Positions 10,074-19,001 are shown, counted from the first letter of the stretch. The stretch is 64,000 bases of DNA from Leptospira koniambonensis (GCF_004769555.1 NZ_RQFY01000004.1:1054001-1118000), one strand, 5' to 3'. Program-made: numbers and translations. The notes: generated by a model not told the origin, from the sequence alone.

Positions 10074-10781
10074 TCACTTTTCCGGGACGCCTGCTTCCTG
10101 AAAACCCTTTTTTCGAAGCAAGCAGGAGTCGCATTTTCCGCAGGGTTTGCCTCCCACGGGATCATAACAAGAATGAGTCATAGAAAACGGAACGCCTAAT
10201 TTAGAGCCTAGTAACACGATCTCTTTTTTATCTAAGAACTGCAAAGGTGTGCATATTTCTAGAGGATGACCTTCTGATCCTGTTTTGGTCCCTATACGGA
10301 TCGCGTCAGAATACGCTTTTATAAATTCAGGTCTGCAATCTGGATAACCGGAATAATCCAAAGCATTCACACCAATATAGAGTCTTTGGGCTCCGATACC
10401 TTCTGCCAAAGAAACTCCGAAAGATAAAAACAAAATATTCCTTCCGGGAACATAAGTGTTTGGGATCTCAGAATGACCTAAAGAATTTTTAGGCACCTTG
10501 ATCTTCTTTTCAGTAAGAGAAGAACCTTGGAAAAATTCAGGACTCAATTTTTGGATTAAATGAGGTACTTCTAAAAGTTTTGTGATCTTTTTGGCAGATT
10601 TGAGTTCTTGTTTATGTTTTTGATTATAATCGAAGGAAAGAGCGATAGGGGAATAACCATCTTGGATGGCTTGGTACAAACAAGTCGTAGAATCTAATCC
10701 ACCTGAGAAAAGAACGATAGCTTTTGGATTTTTAGAATGAGATTTCGTTCGAACGCTGTTCGACTTAGAAGAAGATCTCAT
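10074..10781 (-). CDS. queC: 7-cyano-7-deazaguanine synthase
   Basis: QueC makes preQ0 from 7-carboxy-7-deazaguanine with ATP and ammonia, on the way to queuosine in tRNA. The PP-loop AIVLFSGGLDSTTCLYQA lies at about residues 21-38. VPGRNILFLSFGVSLAE and FIKAYSDAIRIGTK are family motifs. The C-terminal zinc site is formed by the cysteines of THSCYDPVGGKPCGKCDSC. It has an N-terminal extension of about 20 basic/Ser residues. It follows queD by 3 bp on the same strand. Confidence 0.96.
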   Translation of the reverse strand: MRSSSKSNSVRTKSHSKNPKAIVLFSGGLDSTTCLYQAIQDGYSPIALSFDYNQKHKQELKSAKKITKLLEVPHLIQKLSPEFFQGSSLTEKKIKVPKNSLGHSEIPNTYVPGRNILFLSFGVSLAEGIGAQRLYIGVNALDYSGYPDCRPEFIKAYSDAIRIGTKTGSEGHPLEICTPLQFLDKKEIVLLGSKLGVPFSMTHSCYDPVGGKPCGKCDSCLLRKKGFQEAGVPEK

Positions 10782-10784
10782 CTT

Positions 10785-11162
10785 TTATTTCTCAGAAGGT
10801 CCGTTATAAACACATGCACTCGTGCAGGTTTCGTTTAAAGTGATCTTGTATAAAAGAGAAAGTTGAGGTTTCAGTTTTTTCCACAACCAGATGCTGATAT
10901 TCTCGCTGGTTGGATTTTCTAAACCTTCGATTTCGTTTAGAAGATAATGATCTAAATAGTTTTCGAGTAAAGGTTTAACAACCTTGCTGACTTCTGCGAA
11001 GTCCATCAACCAACCAGTTTTTTCGTCTACCGTACCTTTTAGATGTAATTTGAATCGAAAGCTGTGGCCATGCATCCTTCTACACTTATGACCTTCCGGA
11101 ACATTCGGTAAGAAGTGAGCGGCATCGAAACGAAATTCTTTAGTAAGTTCTATTTCTTCCAT
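10785..11162 (-). CDS. queD: 6-carboxy-5,6,7,8-tetrahydropterin synthase
   Basis: QueD converts dihydroneopterin triphosphate to 6-carboxytetrahydropterin, an early step of queuosine synthesis. The 125-residue product has FRFDAAHFLPNVPEGHKC with the catalytic Cys, RRMHGHSFRFKL with two zinc-binding histidines, GWLMDFAEV, LDHYLLNEI and LNETCTSACVY, all close to the Escherichia coli protein. It is the first gene of queD-queC. queE is not next to them and was not seen in the window. Confidence 0.96.
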   Translation of the reverse strand: MEEIELTKEFRFDAAHFLPNVPEGHKCRRMHGHSFRFKLHLKGTVDEKTGWLMDFAEVSKVVKPLLENYLDHYLLNEIEGLENPTSENISIWLWKKLKPQLSLLYKITLNETCTSACVYNGPSEK

Positions 11163-11276
11163 TTAGATGTTGGACGAATGATTGATTCTGAAAAATGAAA
11201 GTCCGGTTTCGGAGTACCGATCCGGGAAATACGCGGACCGACTTTGTAAAGTCGGTCAAGAAAGATCAGTAGCGGA

Positions 11277-11489
11277 TTACTTTTTAACCAGTTCTTTCAG
11301 GATTTCCTGTTTTTTCTGGTCCTTCTGAAATTCGTTTAATACCAGCCACTCACGTTTGATTTGTTTCTCGTTAATACCTTTTGCTTCCGCGTATTTTTTG
11401 AGAAGTTTAGCTGTTTTTTGGTTCATACCAACCAAAATCCGGGCCGTTTCCCCACTGTCAAGTATAGACTGCTGACAAGTAGACGCCAT
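11277..11489 (-). CDS. Small basic hypothetical protein
   Basis: A frame of 70 codons ending LKELVKK. The last 49 residues (from an internal Met at 11426) are charged and helical: KTAKLLKKYAEAKGINEKQI then KREWLVLNEFQKDQKKQE. That composition looks like a real short protein rather than a chance frame. Neither possible start has a clear Shine-Dalgarno sequence. I do not recognise it. It stands alone between queD and the repeat island, 114 bp from queD. Confidence 0.45.
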   Translation of the reverse strand: MASTCQQSILDSGETARILVGMNQKTAKLLKKYAEAKGINEKQIKREWLVLNEFQKDQKKQEILKELVKK

Positions 11490-11565
11490 AGGAAGTGGGC
11501 CTTGTTATTGGAGGAAATGGGACTGTATGATTATGTCTCGTTATATATGACATTGTTTATAAGTA

Positions 11566-11705
11566 TTATTGGAGTTCCAATAAGTGAGGGGGCGGCTCCT
11601 CACTTCGTTCGGACCGGGCTACTTCGGGTTCGCTATTGCTCATCCGGGCCTCGCCCGGACTAAAGCCCTGCGTATCCCTTCCGCAGCGACCCTAGGGAGC
11701 GAGGA
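11566..11705. repeat. GC-rich multi-hairpin intergenic element
   Basis: About 140 bp much richer in G+C than its surroundings, made of consecutive perfect or near-perfect hairpins: TTATTGGA/TCCAATAA (11566-11583), AAGTGAGG/CCTCACTT (11582-11605), CCGGGC/GCCCGG (11644-11658), CTGCG/CGCAG (11668-11686) and the palindrome CCCTAGGG (11690-11697). It codes for nothing convincing; a 100-codon frame across it is low-complexity and overlaps the small gene at 11277. It is probably a dispersed repeat unit or a structured RNA. Copy number cannot be judged from one window. Confidence 0.5.
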
Positions 11706-11773
11706 AACGACCGCTTAGATCTTATTCCTCACGTTATCTGATTTTTTGATTTTGTCGGATCTTTACATTTTCA

Positions 11774-11855
11774 CGCGAAGGCGCTAAGAAGAGAAGGCAT
11801 TCGTTTTAGATTTTATGATTCTCTAAAAAACTCTTTTTACCTTAGCGGCTTTGCG
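11774..11855. repeat. Imperfect inverted repeat, CGAAGGCGCTAAG type
   Basis: CGCGAAGGCGCTAAG (11774-11788) and CTTAGCGGCTTTGCG (11841-11855) are inverted copies matching at 13 of 15 positions, separated by about 52 bp of AT-rich sequence. Together with the GC-rich element they fill the 393-bp gap between the small gene at 11277 and the CDF gene. The rest of that gap (11490-11565 and 11706-11773) shows no gene. Confidence 0.5.
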
Positions 11856-11882
11856 AGCCAAAAAGAATACAGAATTGTAGTT

Positions 11883-12824
11883 TTAGCATTCTTGGTAAGG
11901 ACATTCTGCTCCTGCGGGTTCTACTTCCACAGTTGCATGAGGGATATGGAATTCTTTAGTGATATTACGGATCTTCTCTTTTAACTTCTGAGCTTGAACA
12001 ATAGAAGTTTCCTGAACACCTACATGAAGAGTTAGAACATGATAATCTCCGTCCATGGACCAAAGATGAAGATCATGAACTGAACGAACCCCTTTCAATT
12101 TTAAGATCCGATTTTCTAATTCTTTTGTATCGATCCCTTCTGGAGAAGATTGAAGATGTAAAAGAAGTATCTTTCTTAAATTGCGGAAGGATTGGATCCC
12201 AACCCAAAGAGAAATTGCGATAGATAAAACTGGATCTACCCAAGACCAACCGAATACGATCAAAGCAATACTACCGAAGAATACTGCGACCCATCCTAAC
12301 ACATCTTCCAGAAGATGAAGGAATGCAGTCTTTGCATTCAGACCTGAACTATTCTTTAATTTGAATAATGCAGCTCCGTTTACGATCACACCTAAAATAG
12401 AAAGTCCTAACATCCCCCAACCATTAGGAGAACCTGGTTCGTTTAATTTGCTAACCGCAAAGAATAAGATCGCAAATGATCCTAAAAATAGAACAAAAGA
12501 ATTTACTAATGCAGCAGAAAGACTTAATCTTCTGTAGCCGAATGTGAAGGTTTGTGTTCTTGGTTTTGCAGCAATCTTTTGGAAGATCCAAGCAAGAGCT
12601 AAGAAACCACTATCTCCCAGATCATGTAGAGAATCAGAAAGAATTGCTAAACTGTCGAAAAGATATCCGCCTACAAATTCTATCCCTGCAAACCCAAAGT
12701 TTAATAGGAATGCAAATAAGAATGCACGGGAATTTTCAGGCATAGAACTAGAATGAGGATCACCCGAGTGTGAATGAGAGTGTCCATGATGATCATCGTG
12801 AGAATGATGATGGTGCCCGTGCAT
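11883..12824 (-). CDS. Cation diffusion facilitator (zinc/divalent cation exporter)
   Basis: A 313-residue CDF transporter. The N-terminus is a His-rich metal-binding tail (MHGHHHHSHDDHHGHSHSHS). Six transmembrane helices follow. The zinc-site pairs of the family are visible: LSDSLHDLGDSGFLA in TM2 and LHLLEDVLGWVAV in TM5. The C-terminal cytoplasmic domain (LKGVRSVHDLHLWSMDGDYH) has the usual CDF ferredoxin-like fold pattern. It exchanges Zn or similar ions for protons in the inner membrane. It is monocistronic, and divergent from the UDG gene by about 95 bp. Confidence 0.93.
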   Translation of the reverse strand: MHGHHHHSHDDHHGHSHSHSGDPHSSSMPENSRAFLFAFLLNFGFAGIEFVGGYLFDSLAILSDSLHDLGDSGFLALAWIFQKIAAKPRTQTFTFGYRRLSLSAALVNSFVLFLGSFAILFFAVSKLNEPGSPNGWGMLGLSILGVIVNGAALFKLKNSSGLNAKTAFLHLLEDVLGWVAVFFGSIALIVFGWSWVDPVLSIAISLWVGIQSFRNLRKILLLHLQSSPEGIDTKELENRILKLKGVRSVHDLHLWSMDGDYHVLTLHVGVQETSIVQAQKLKEKIRNITKEFHIPHATVEVEPAGAECPYQEC

Positions 12825-12918
12825 GGATCTAAAATAAAGAACATGTGAAAATTCTTCCAGTCACTTTTTTAGAAATTGGTTGCAGGATAACGGGTTCTCT
12901 TTATCGATAAGAGCTGGT

Positions 12919-13530
12919 ATGAGTGAAAATTCAAAAGAACAAGAGCTTGCGATCATCGCAAGAGAAGTGGCTCCTTGCGTTCGATGTAAATTGAATACGA
13001 CTCGGACCCAAACCGTTTTCGGAGAAGGAAATCCGAACGCTGAAGTCATGTTCATAGGAGAAGGTCCAGGCAAACAAGAGGACCTGACAGGCAGACCATT
13101 CGTAGGAAAAGCAGGAGAATTATTAACTAGAATTATAGAAAGAGGGATGGGAGTTTCAAGGGACAGTGTTTATATTGCGAACGTCACTAAGTGCAGGCCT
13201 ACAGTAGATCTAAAATTCGAAAAAGACAGACCGCCCGAAGATGATGAAGTAATCGCATGTTCTCCTTTTTTACTCAGACAAATTTCTATCATACAACCTA
13301 AAGTGATCATTACCTTAGGAAACCCTTCCACTAGATTCATTTTAAGAACAAAAGAAGGGATTACTAAACTCAGAGGGCATTGGGGAGATTTTCATGGAAT
13401 CCCTGTTATGCCTACTTATCATCCAAGCTACGTCATCCGCAACGGTGGGGAGAATAGCCCCTTAAAAAGAGATGTTTGGGAAGATATAAAGAAGGTCTTG
13501 GACAAACTAGATTGGAAACGTCCGGGATAA
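12919..13530 (+). CDS. Family-4 uracil-DNA glycosylase with [4Fe-4S] cluster
   Basis: Removes uracil from DNA in base-excision repair. The 203-residue product carries the four cluster cysteines: APCVRCKL (two), NVTKCRPT and VIACSPF. It also has the family-4 motif [20 protein letters not shown] and the second active-site motif [11 protein letters not shown] longer frame begins at a TTG (12880), but the ATG at 12919 has AAGAG at a fitting distance, so I start there. The length fits the family. It stands alone on the plus strand. Confidence 0.93.
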   Translation: MSENSKEQELAIIAREVAPCVRCKLNTTRTQTVFGEGNPNAEVMFIGEGPGKQEDLTGRPFVGKAGELLTRIIERGMGVSRDSVYIANVTKCRPTVDLKFEKDRPPEDDEVIACSPFLLRQISIIQPKVIITLGNPSTRFILRTKEGITKLRGHWGDFHGIPVMPTYHPSYVIRNGGENSPLKRDVWEDIKKVLDKLDWKRPG

Positions 13531-13597
13531 ACTATCAGATTTACTTTTTAAGCGATGTCGGAACTCCAACATCGCATTTTCAAAACTAGGTTTTGTA

Positions 13598-14524
13598 TTA
13601 TTCTCCCTTCTTCTTAGCTAACCAATCTGCGATCTTCTGATAGATATCAGAAGGAGCGGATTCATGTGCGAATAAAGAAAGGTGATCGTAGTCTATCTTT
13701 CCACCATTATCACGTCCTGCTTCGAAGAATTGAGTGAATCCTCTTTTTCTGCGATAAACTGGATGAATAGATTCTGAAGTTGCAACATTGTCTAACTTGC
13801 CTGCGACGAATAGAGTAGGAAAGTCCATTAACTCGAAGTCTGCCCAAACTTTTGGATTTTCCTCTAAGGAAGGAAGATAATTCCATAATGTTTGGTAAAG
13901 ATATAAGGTTGTAGGATTATCTTCATCTAAAGAGATAAATCTAGAACAGAAACTATCTTTGTTCTTACAAGAATTGGATAGATCAGTTCCGAATCGTTTC
14001 TCTTTTTTCATATCATCTATGAAACTATCGTTATACTTATAATCCATTCCAGTTCCTAAAAAGAAAACCTTAGAGATTGCTGGATCTTTTTTGGATCGGA
14101 TATAATGAAGGATTGCCTGGCCTCCAACTGAGACCCCGCCTAAAATATAATCTTTACGATTGCTTAAACCCTGGACCTGAGAGACTGCTTGAGGGATCAG
14201 CTTTTCTCCCACTTCTTTCAGATCTAATCCTGGATATACTTCGAAATGTAAAAGGAAAACTGAAAACCCGTTTCCACTTAACACTCCGATTAGTCCGTTA
14301 TAATCTCCGAGATACAAAGACTTTTTATTCACAAGGATCGGATCCAAAAGTAGAACCGGTGGATAATCAGAACTATGTTTTAAAAAGTTTGTGAGATAAA
14401 CGTTAGATGCTATATTTGCAGTTTGATTCTTAAAAGTTTCTTCTGTGATCACTGCATATCGAGTGCAGGAGAAAAGTAGAAAAATGGAAAATAAGAAGAA
14501 TATGATTTTATTTTTGAATTTCAT
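13598..14524 (-). CDS. Alpha/beta-hydrolase-like lipoprotein
   Basis: A 308-residue protein with a lipoprotein signal (IIFFLFSIFLLFSC, Cys at about residue 20). An alpha/beta-hydrolase body follows: VLLLDPILVNK, the nucleophile elbow YILGGVSVGGQAIL (Ser in GVSVG), LFVAGKLDNVA near the acid residue and KIDYDHLSLF with the likely catalytic His. It resembles the next upstream gene in layout but not closely in sequence. The ATG at 14524 directly precedes the signal; a longer TTG frame overlaps the neighbour. It is 14 bp after that lipase, so one operon. Confidence 0.8.
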   Translation of the reverse strand: MKFKNKIIFFLFSIFLLFSCTRYAVITEETFKNQTANIASNVYLTNFLKHSSDYPPVLLLDPILVNKKSLYLGDYNGLIGVLSGNGFSVFLLHFEVYPGLDLKEVGEKLIPQAVSQVQGLSNRKDYILGGVSVGGQAILHYIRSKKDPAISKVFFLGTGMDYKYNDSFIDDMKKEKRFGTDLSNSCKNKDSFCSRFISLDEDNPTTLYLYQTLWNYLPSLEENPKVWADFELMDFPTLFVAGKLDNVATSESIHPVYRRKRGFTQFFEAGRDNGGKIDYDHLSLFAHESAPSDIYQKIADWLAKKKGE

Positions 14525-14538
14525 TTTATGATCCGGAA

Positions 14539-15603
14539 TTAATTTCTTTTGTTTAACCAATGGATGATCGTAGGAAACACTTCGTCATCCGCCTTCTTTC
14601 CTACTACTAGGTCAGTGTGACCGTAGTCTTCTGAAAAACCTTTTCCTTTAGATAATACGAATAAAGTTTTATCTGCAGAACCCAATTGGTCATAAACATA
14701 TCTGAGAGAATATGTGAATCCCAATTTGTCCCTTCTACCCGCAACGAGTAATACAGGGATCTTAATATTTCCGAAAGCTTGTGAATAGATAAGTTTTCCA
14801 TCTTCGGAGCGAAATTGTCCTGTCTCTACGATCTTATCCATCTGCCTTGCTTCTCTTTTAGAAACTGTTGCGATGGAATCAGTGAAGATCCCGGATACAA
14901 TTTTAGGTTCTATATTTGGTGCGTGCCAGAATACTTCTTCGAAACTTCTTTTAGGAAAGATAGGGAACCCAGTTCCTCCTCTGACTCCAGACCAAGTTTC
15001 TGTAGGAACAGCAGGCCATAAATTTAGCGCCCAAGTAAAACTGGACCATAATTTTAAAGCATCAGATGGAGGATCCATGATCGCAGGTGAGCCGATCGCT
15101 ACGAAGTTAGCTACTCTGTTCTCACCTAAACTTCCGAGTCTTGCGTATTGGAGCATTCCTCCCATACTATGACCGATCCAGTTTACTTTTTCTTTGCCTG
15201 TGCTCTTAAGAACATATTGGATCGCAGCATCTGCATCTTGTTTGATATAATCGTCGATCGAATAATCAAAAGTTTTATCTCCCCAGAATAAAGAAGGAGA
15301 TCCAGCTTCTTGTTTTCCTCTTAACTCTAAAAGCCAAACATCGTAACCTTCTTTTTGAAGATGTGCTACTATGGATGACTTTTCATTGATCTTAAGATAG
15401 ATACGATTCGCTATAAATCCGTGACAGAGTATCACAGGATATTTTTTATTAGCGGTTCCTTGCAGAGGAGGAAAATGTTCTAGAGTGATGTCCCAGCCAT
15501 CTGAGGTCTTTGGATGAAGGATCTCTCCTTTTAACGCGATATTCGCGGAACAAGAAACGATTAGCGGTAAGCATACGAAGAATGCGAAAAGAAAACGAAG
15601 CAT
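14539..15603 (-). CDS. Lipase-like alpha/beta-hydrolase lipoprotein
   Basis: A 354-residue protein with a lipobox (FVCLPLIVSC, Cys at about 18). Catalytic motifs are PVILCHGFIANR (oxyanion region), VNWIGHSMGGMLQYARLG (nucleophile Ser in GHSMG), VLLVAGRRDKLG (Asp) and DYGHTDLVVG (His). The order resembles eukaryotic acid-lipase-like and PHA-depolymerase-like hydrolases. It probably cleaves lipid esters outside the inner membrane; the substrate is unknown. It is the first gene of a two-gene lipase operon and lies 78 bp after the desaturase gene on the same strand. Confidence 0.87.
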   Translation of the reverse strand: MLRFLFAFFVCLPLIVSCSANIALKGEILHPKTSDGWDITLEHFPPLQGTANKKYPVILCHGFIANRIYLKINEKSSIVAHLQKEGYDVWLLELRGKQEAGSPSLFWGDKTFDYSIDDYIKQDADAAIQYVLKSTGKEKVNWIGHSMGGMLQYARLGSLGENRVANFVAIGSPAIMDPPSDALKLWSSFTWALNLWPAVPTETWSGVRGGTGFPIFPKRSFEEVFWHAPNIEPKIVSGIFTDSIATVSKREARQMDKIVETGQFRSEDGKLIYSQAFGNIKIPVLLVAGRRDKLGFTYSLRYVYDQLGSADKTLFVLSKGKGFSEDYGHTDLVVGKKADDEVFPTIIHWLNKRN

Positions 15604-15681
15604 ACCCGCGATCCTCCTTCTTGCCGAAATGGAATCAAGGAAAATTCAAAACTTAATTTTAAGTAAAGAACGATGTTCGTA

Positions 15682-16386
15682 TTAGTTGATACGGAGAAAA
15701 TTTAGAAAGGAGTCCACTGACTTCTTCACAGTTGGAAAAAATCGGATCTTATGAAGTAACGGATTCCACCAACCAGTCGTAATACAAAAATACGTATCGT
15801 ATGGAGCCGTATGATGTATTTTATGATGCTCTGGAGAAAGTATCCAACGCTTTTTTTGCATATATTTAATAAGTTTATTCGGCTCGTCTTGGTGGGCCCA
15901 TTTATGGATCTGATTAGTGAAGAAGATCCCGACTAGCACAAGTATCCAAAATGTTCTGGCCCAAGGAAAATTCCCGTTCTCTAAAGGAGCATAAAAACAA
16001 TACAGAAGAATGGGAAGTGATACTAGACAATTGTTCCCGTTAGTCTCCACAAAATCATGTCGAGTGATCCCTTTTGGGTCCACATGATGATCTCTAAAAG
16101 GAAAAATAAAAGCGGGTCCAATATAAGGAGTGAATTCGTTCCCGAAACTATCTCCTAAAAAATGAACAAAACCGGAAAGAAAGTCTGCAGTAATATAAGC
16201 TATGAATAAGAGAACTACAAGTCCAGATAAGAATATCCAGGGAGAATCCTGAAGAACCGATAAAAATAATATTCCGAACTCATACAGACATAGTCCTGAA
16301 AAAACTAAGAATAAGAAGATACTTAGAACTTCCACGAGTCTATGGATCTTAAAAGGAGAAGGGAATAAAATTCTCAGGAAGTTCAT
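15682..16386 (-). CDS. CarF/TMEM189-like lipid desaturase (plasmanylethanolamine desaturase family)
   Basis: A 234-residue membrane protein of the Kua/TMEM189/CarF family. Histidine clusters expected of the di-metal site are visible: FLSGFVHFLGDSFGN (about residues 70-84), FPFRDHHVDPKGITRHDF (95-112), HKWAHQDEPN (about 163) and LSPEHHKIHHTAPYDTYF (185-202). Four or so hydrophobic helices surround them. Characterised members introduce the vinyl-ether double bond of plasmalogens using oxygen. Whether this one does so, or acts on another lipid, is inference. Two lipase-like lipoproteins follow on the same strand. Confidence 0.8.
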   Translation of the reverse strand: MNFLRILFPSPFKIHRLVEVLSIFLFLVFSGLCLYEFGILFLSVLQDSPWIFLSGLVVLLFIAYITADFLSGFVHFLGDSFGNEFTPYIGPAFIFPFRDHHVDPKGITRHDFVETNGNNCLVSLPILLYCFYAPLENGNFPWARTFWILVLVGIFFTNQIHKWAHQDEPNKLIKYMQKKRWILSPEHHKIHHTAPYDTYFCITTGWWNPLLHKIRFFPTVKKSVDSFLNFLRIN

Positions 16387-16619
16387 AGTTATTATTTATA
16401 TGCTATGTTTCGGTTTGCAAAATTTTTTTTGCCTGATCTGTTAACTCAGTAGAAAAAAGGACCGTTTTAAAACCGATACATAAGAGACAAATCGATTAAG
16501 AATTTAGATATTTTGGATTAATGGAAAGTTCTCGATTCTTTGAATTTTATTCGGATTTTTAAATCCCGCTTTCCAATCTCGCCTAAGAAATCCATATTTG
16601 AAAGTCCGCAGCATTAAGT

Positions 16620-19001
16620 ATGATTTTACGACGTCTTAAAAGATTTATTTATCCACCATTATCCGCTGATCCTGAAAAAGACGTTTCGATCAAACTTCTT
16701 TATGGTCTGATGTATATCACCTTCACAGTTGCGGTTTTATATAGGATTATTCATCCGCTCGTCTCTGAAAAACCTAAGAATACCTATTATTCTTTCTATA
16801 TTATTCCTTCTGCAGTGATACTTTGCCACCTTCTTGCTAAATCGGGAAGGGTTAAGCTTGGTGCAAATATCATGATCTTTTTACAATGGCTGGCACTTTG
16901 TATCGTGTCTTTGAGAGAAGGTGGAGTTTATGCTACATCATTCACTCAGTTTATGATCATTGTTGTACTTGCCTCTTTGGTTTTGGGACAAGCTGGCTCC
17001 TTATTCTATGCGCTTCTTTCCTTCTTTACTGGACTCTTAAGTATTTATTTAAAATCCAAGGGTATGATACCTGCTCCAAATTATCCCACAGGAGAATGGT
17101 CCGTATTTATAGGAAATTCAGTGGGCTTATTTATGTCTTGGATCCTGATGAAATTCGGTCTATCGGGATTATCTAAAATACGAGAAGAATTGTCCAGAGC
17201 ACAGATCCATGCCAAGTTAGGCGGGATCACTCTTAATTTAGAGACTAAGGAAGTAACCTTAACCAAAGAATATCGTATTATGCTTGGAGACAAAGCTGCA
17301 AAAGAGTCCAGGACAATGTTTATGGATCAGTTTTTGGAAAAATATGTAGAAGGAGATGATAAGGAAAGGATTGTGGCCGCACTTACAGAAGGAGCAAAAC
17401 ATTTTAATGATCCTTCTTATTCCACTGAATTTATTTTTAGAGCCAAAGGAGATGATGGAAAAACCAGATATATTTTGGCTAAAGGGAAATATAAGGATTC
17501 CATAATAGGTTATGGAACTGGCCAAGATATTACTGAAAAACATATCGCGGGCGAAGAGATCAAGGCCAGCCAGGAATTATTCTCTAAAGTATTCAAATTA
17601 AGCCCTTATGCTACTTCTATCTCCAACTTCGAAGATGGAAGATATGTTGATATCAACGACGGATTTACCGAATTACTTGGTTTCACAAGAGAGGAAGCGA
17701 TCGGCCGAACTAGCGTAGAGTTGGGTATTTGGTTGCATGAAACTGAAAGAGAAAATTTTAAGGAAAAGATCAAAAAAGACGGATTCTTATATAATGAAGA
17801 AGTAACCTTCAGAAGAAAGGATGGACGTTTGCTCCAGGTGGAATTTTCCACCAGATTTGCGATGATCGACGGAGAAACACGTATGATCAATATGGTAAAA
17901 GATATTTCTTCCAAAAAAGAAGCAGCAGAATTAAGGATCTTAAATAATGAAATCTCTACTCAGAATGAATTGATCGAAAAACAAAAAGCAGAATTAGAAT
18001 CTACACTTGAGTATCTTCAAAAAACCCAAAACCAATTGATAGTCTCCGAAAAGATGGCTTCACTCGGACAGCTTGTTGCAGGGATAGCACATGAGATCAA
18101 TAATCCGATCGGAGTGATCCGTGCCGCGAACGAATCTGTTAAAAACCATTTTGATCGTGTCTTAGATAGAATGCAAGAGGCTGCTTCCGTCTTGGAAAAT
18201 CTAGGCAATGAAGCAAAGCTAGAATTCCAAACCTTATTAAAGAAGGGAAGGGCTTACCAAGAAATTATTCCTCCTAAAGAAGTAAGAGCTAAAACTAAAA
18301 TTTTAGAATCTAGATTGAAGGAACTTGGAATTTCAGAAGCAAGAAATCTAGCAGAAGGTTTGGTAGAAGCAGGATTAGAAGCTGCGTTAGAAGATTTCCC
18401 AAAACTATTTATCGGAGAAAAAATCCAACAAGTCATTCAGTATGCTTTGGATGAGATCCAAGCAAGTAGAAGTTCCAAATTGGTGGATATGTCTGTAGAC
18501 AGGACTTCTAAGATTGTATATGCACTTAAAAACTTTTCTCATTTTAGTAATGGTGGGCCTAAAGCTCCAGTCGATATCAGAGAAAGTATAGATACAGTTC
18601 TTACAATCTACCAAAACCAATTAAAGTCTGGAATAGAGATCATTAAAGAATATGAAGCAGGAACTCTCATCGTTCCAGGATACGCTGATGATCTATTACA
18701 TGTATGGACTAACTTAATTTATAATTCAGCCCAAGCGATGGGGTTCAAAGGAATTCTAAAAATAAACGTAGGCAATAGAGAAAAAGATAAGATCTGCATT
18801 AAGATTTCAGATAACGGTCCTGGGATTCCTGAATCCATCCAAGAGAGAATATTCGAACCATTTTTCACAACCAAAGCTCCAGGAGAAGGTTCCGGACTCG
18901 GTTTGGATATAGTAAAACGTATCGTGGAAAACCACGGCGGAACAATCGGATTCGAAACTTCTCCTGAAGGTACTGCGTTCTTAGTTATATTGCCTCAGTG
19001 A
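16620..19001 (+). CDS. Membrane PAS sensor histidine kinase
   Basis: A 793-residue kinase. Residues about 1-190 hold six hydrophobic helices. A weak PAS-like region lies at about 200-310 and a clear PAS at about 322-440 (YATSISNFEDGRYVDINDGF, then ELLGFTREEAIG and FRRKDGRLLQVEFS). A coiled coil leads to the H-box MASLGQLVAGIAHEINNPIG (His at about 491). A long helical insert (about 500-620) is unusual. The HATPase has LIYNSAQAMGFKG, DNGPGIPESIQERIFEPF and GSGLGLDIVKRIVENHGG. There is no receiver domain and no adjacent response regulator, so it is an orphan. It overlaps msrA tail-to-tail by 7 bp. Confidence 0.93.
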   Translation: MILRRLKRFIYPPLSADPEKDVSIKLLYGLMYITFTVAVLYRIIHPLVSEKPKNTYYSFYIIPSAVILCHLLAKSGRVKLGANIMIFLQWLALCIVSLREGGVYATSFTQFMIIVVLASLVLGQAGSLFYALLSFFTGLLSIYLKSKGMIPAPNYPTGEWSVFIGNSVGLFMSWILMKFGLSGLSKIREELSRAQIHAKLGGITLNLETKEVTLTKEYRIMLGDKAAKESRTMFMDQFLEKYVEGDDKERIVAALTEGAKHFNDPSYSTEFIFRAKGDDGKTRYILAKGKYKDSIIGYGTGQDITEKHIAGEEIKASQELFSKVFKLSPYATSISNFEDGRYVDINDGFTELLGFTREEAIGRTSVELGIWLHETERENFKEKIKKDGFLYNEEVTFRRKDGRLLQVEFSTRFAMIDGETRMINMVKDISSKKEAAELRILNNEISTQNELIEKQKAELESTLEYLQKTQNQLIVSEKMASLGQLVAGIAHEINNPIGVIRAANESVKNHFDRVLDRMQEAASVLENLGNEAKLEFQTLLKKGRAYQEIIPPKEVRAKTKILESRLKELGISEARNLAEGLVEAGLEAALEDFPKLFIGEKIQQVIQYALDEIQASRSSKLVDMSVDRTSKIVYALKNFSHFSNGGPKAPVDIRESIDTVLTIYQNQLKSGIEIIKEYEAGTLIVPGYADDLLHVWTNLIYNSAQAMGFKGILKINVGNREKDKICIKISDNGPGIPESIQERIFEPFFTTKAPGEGSGLGLDIVKRIVENHGGTIGFETSPEGTAFLVILPQ

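Noticed and set aside
11361..11663. A 100-codon plus-strand frame through the repeat island
   Set aside because: It runs through the hairpin element, overlaps the small minus-strand gene, has no ribosome site and reads as low-quality sequence.
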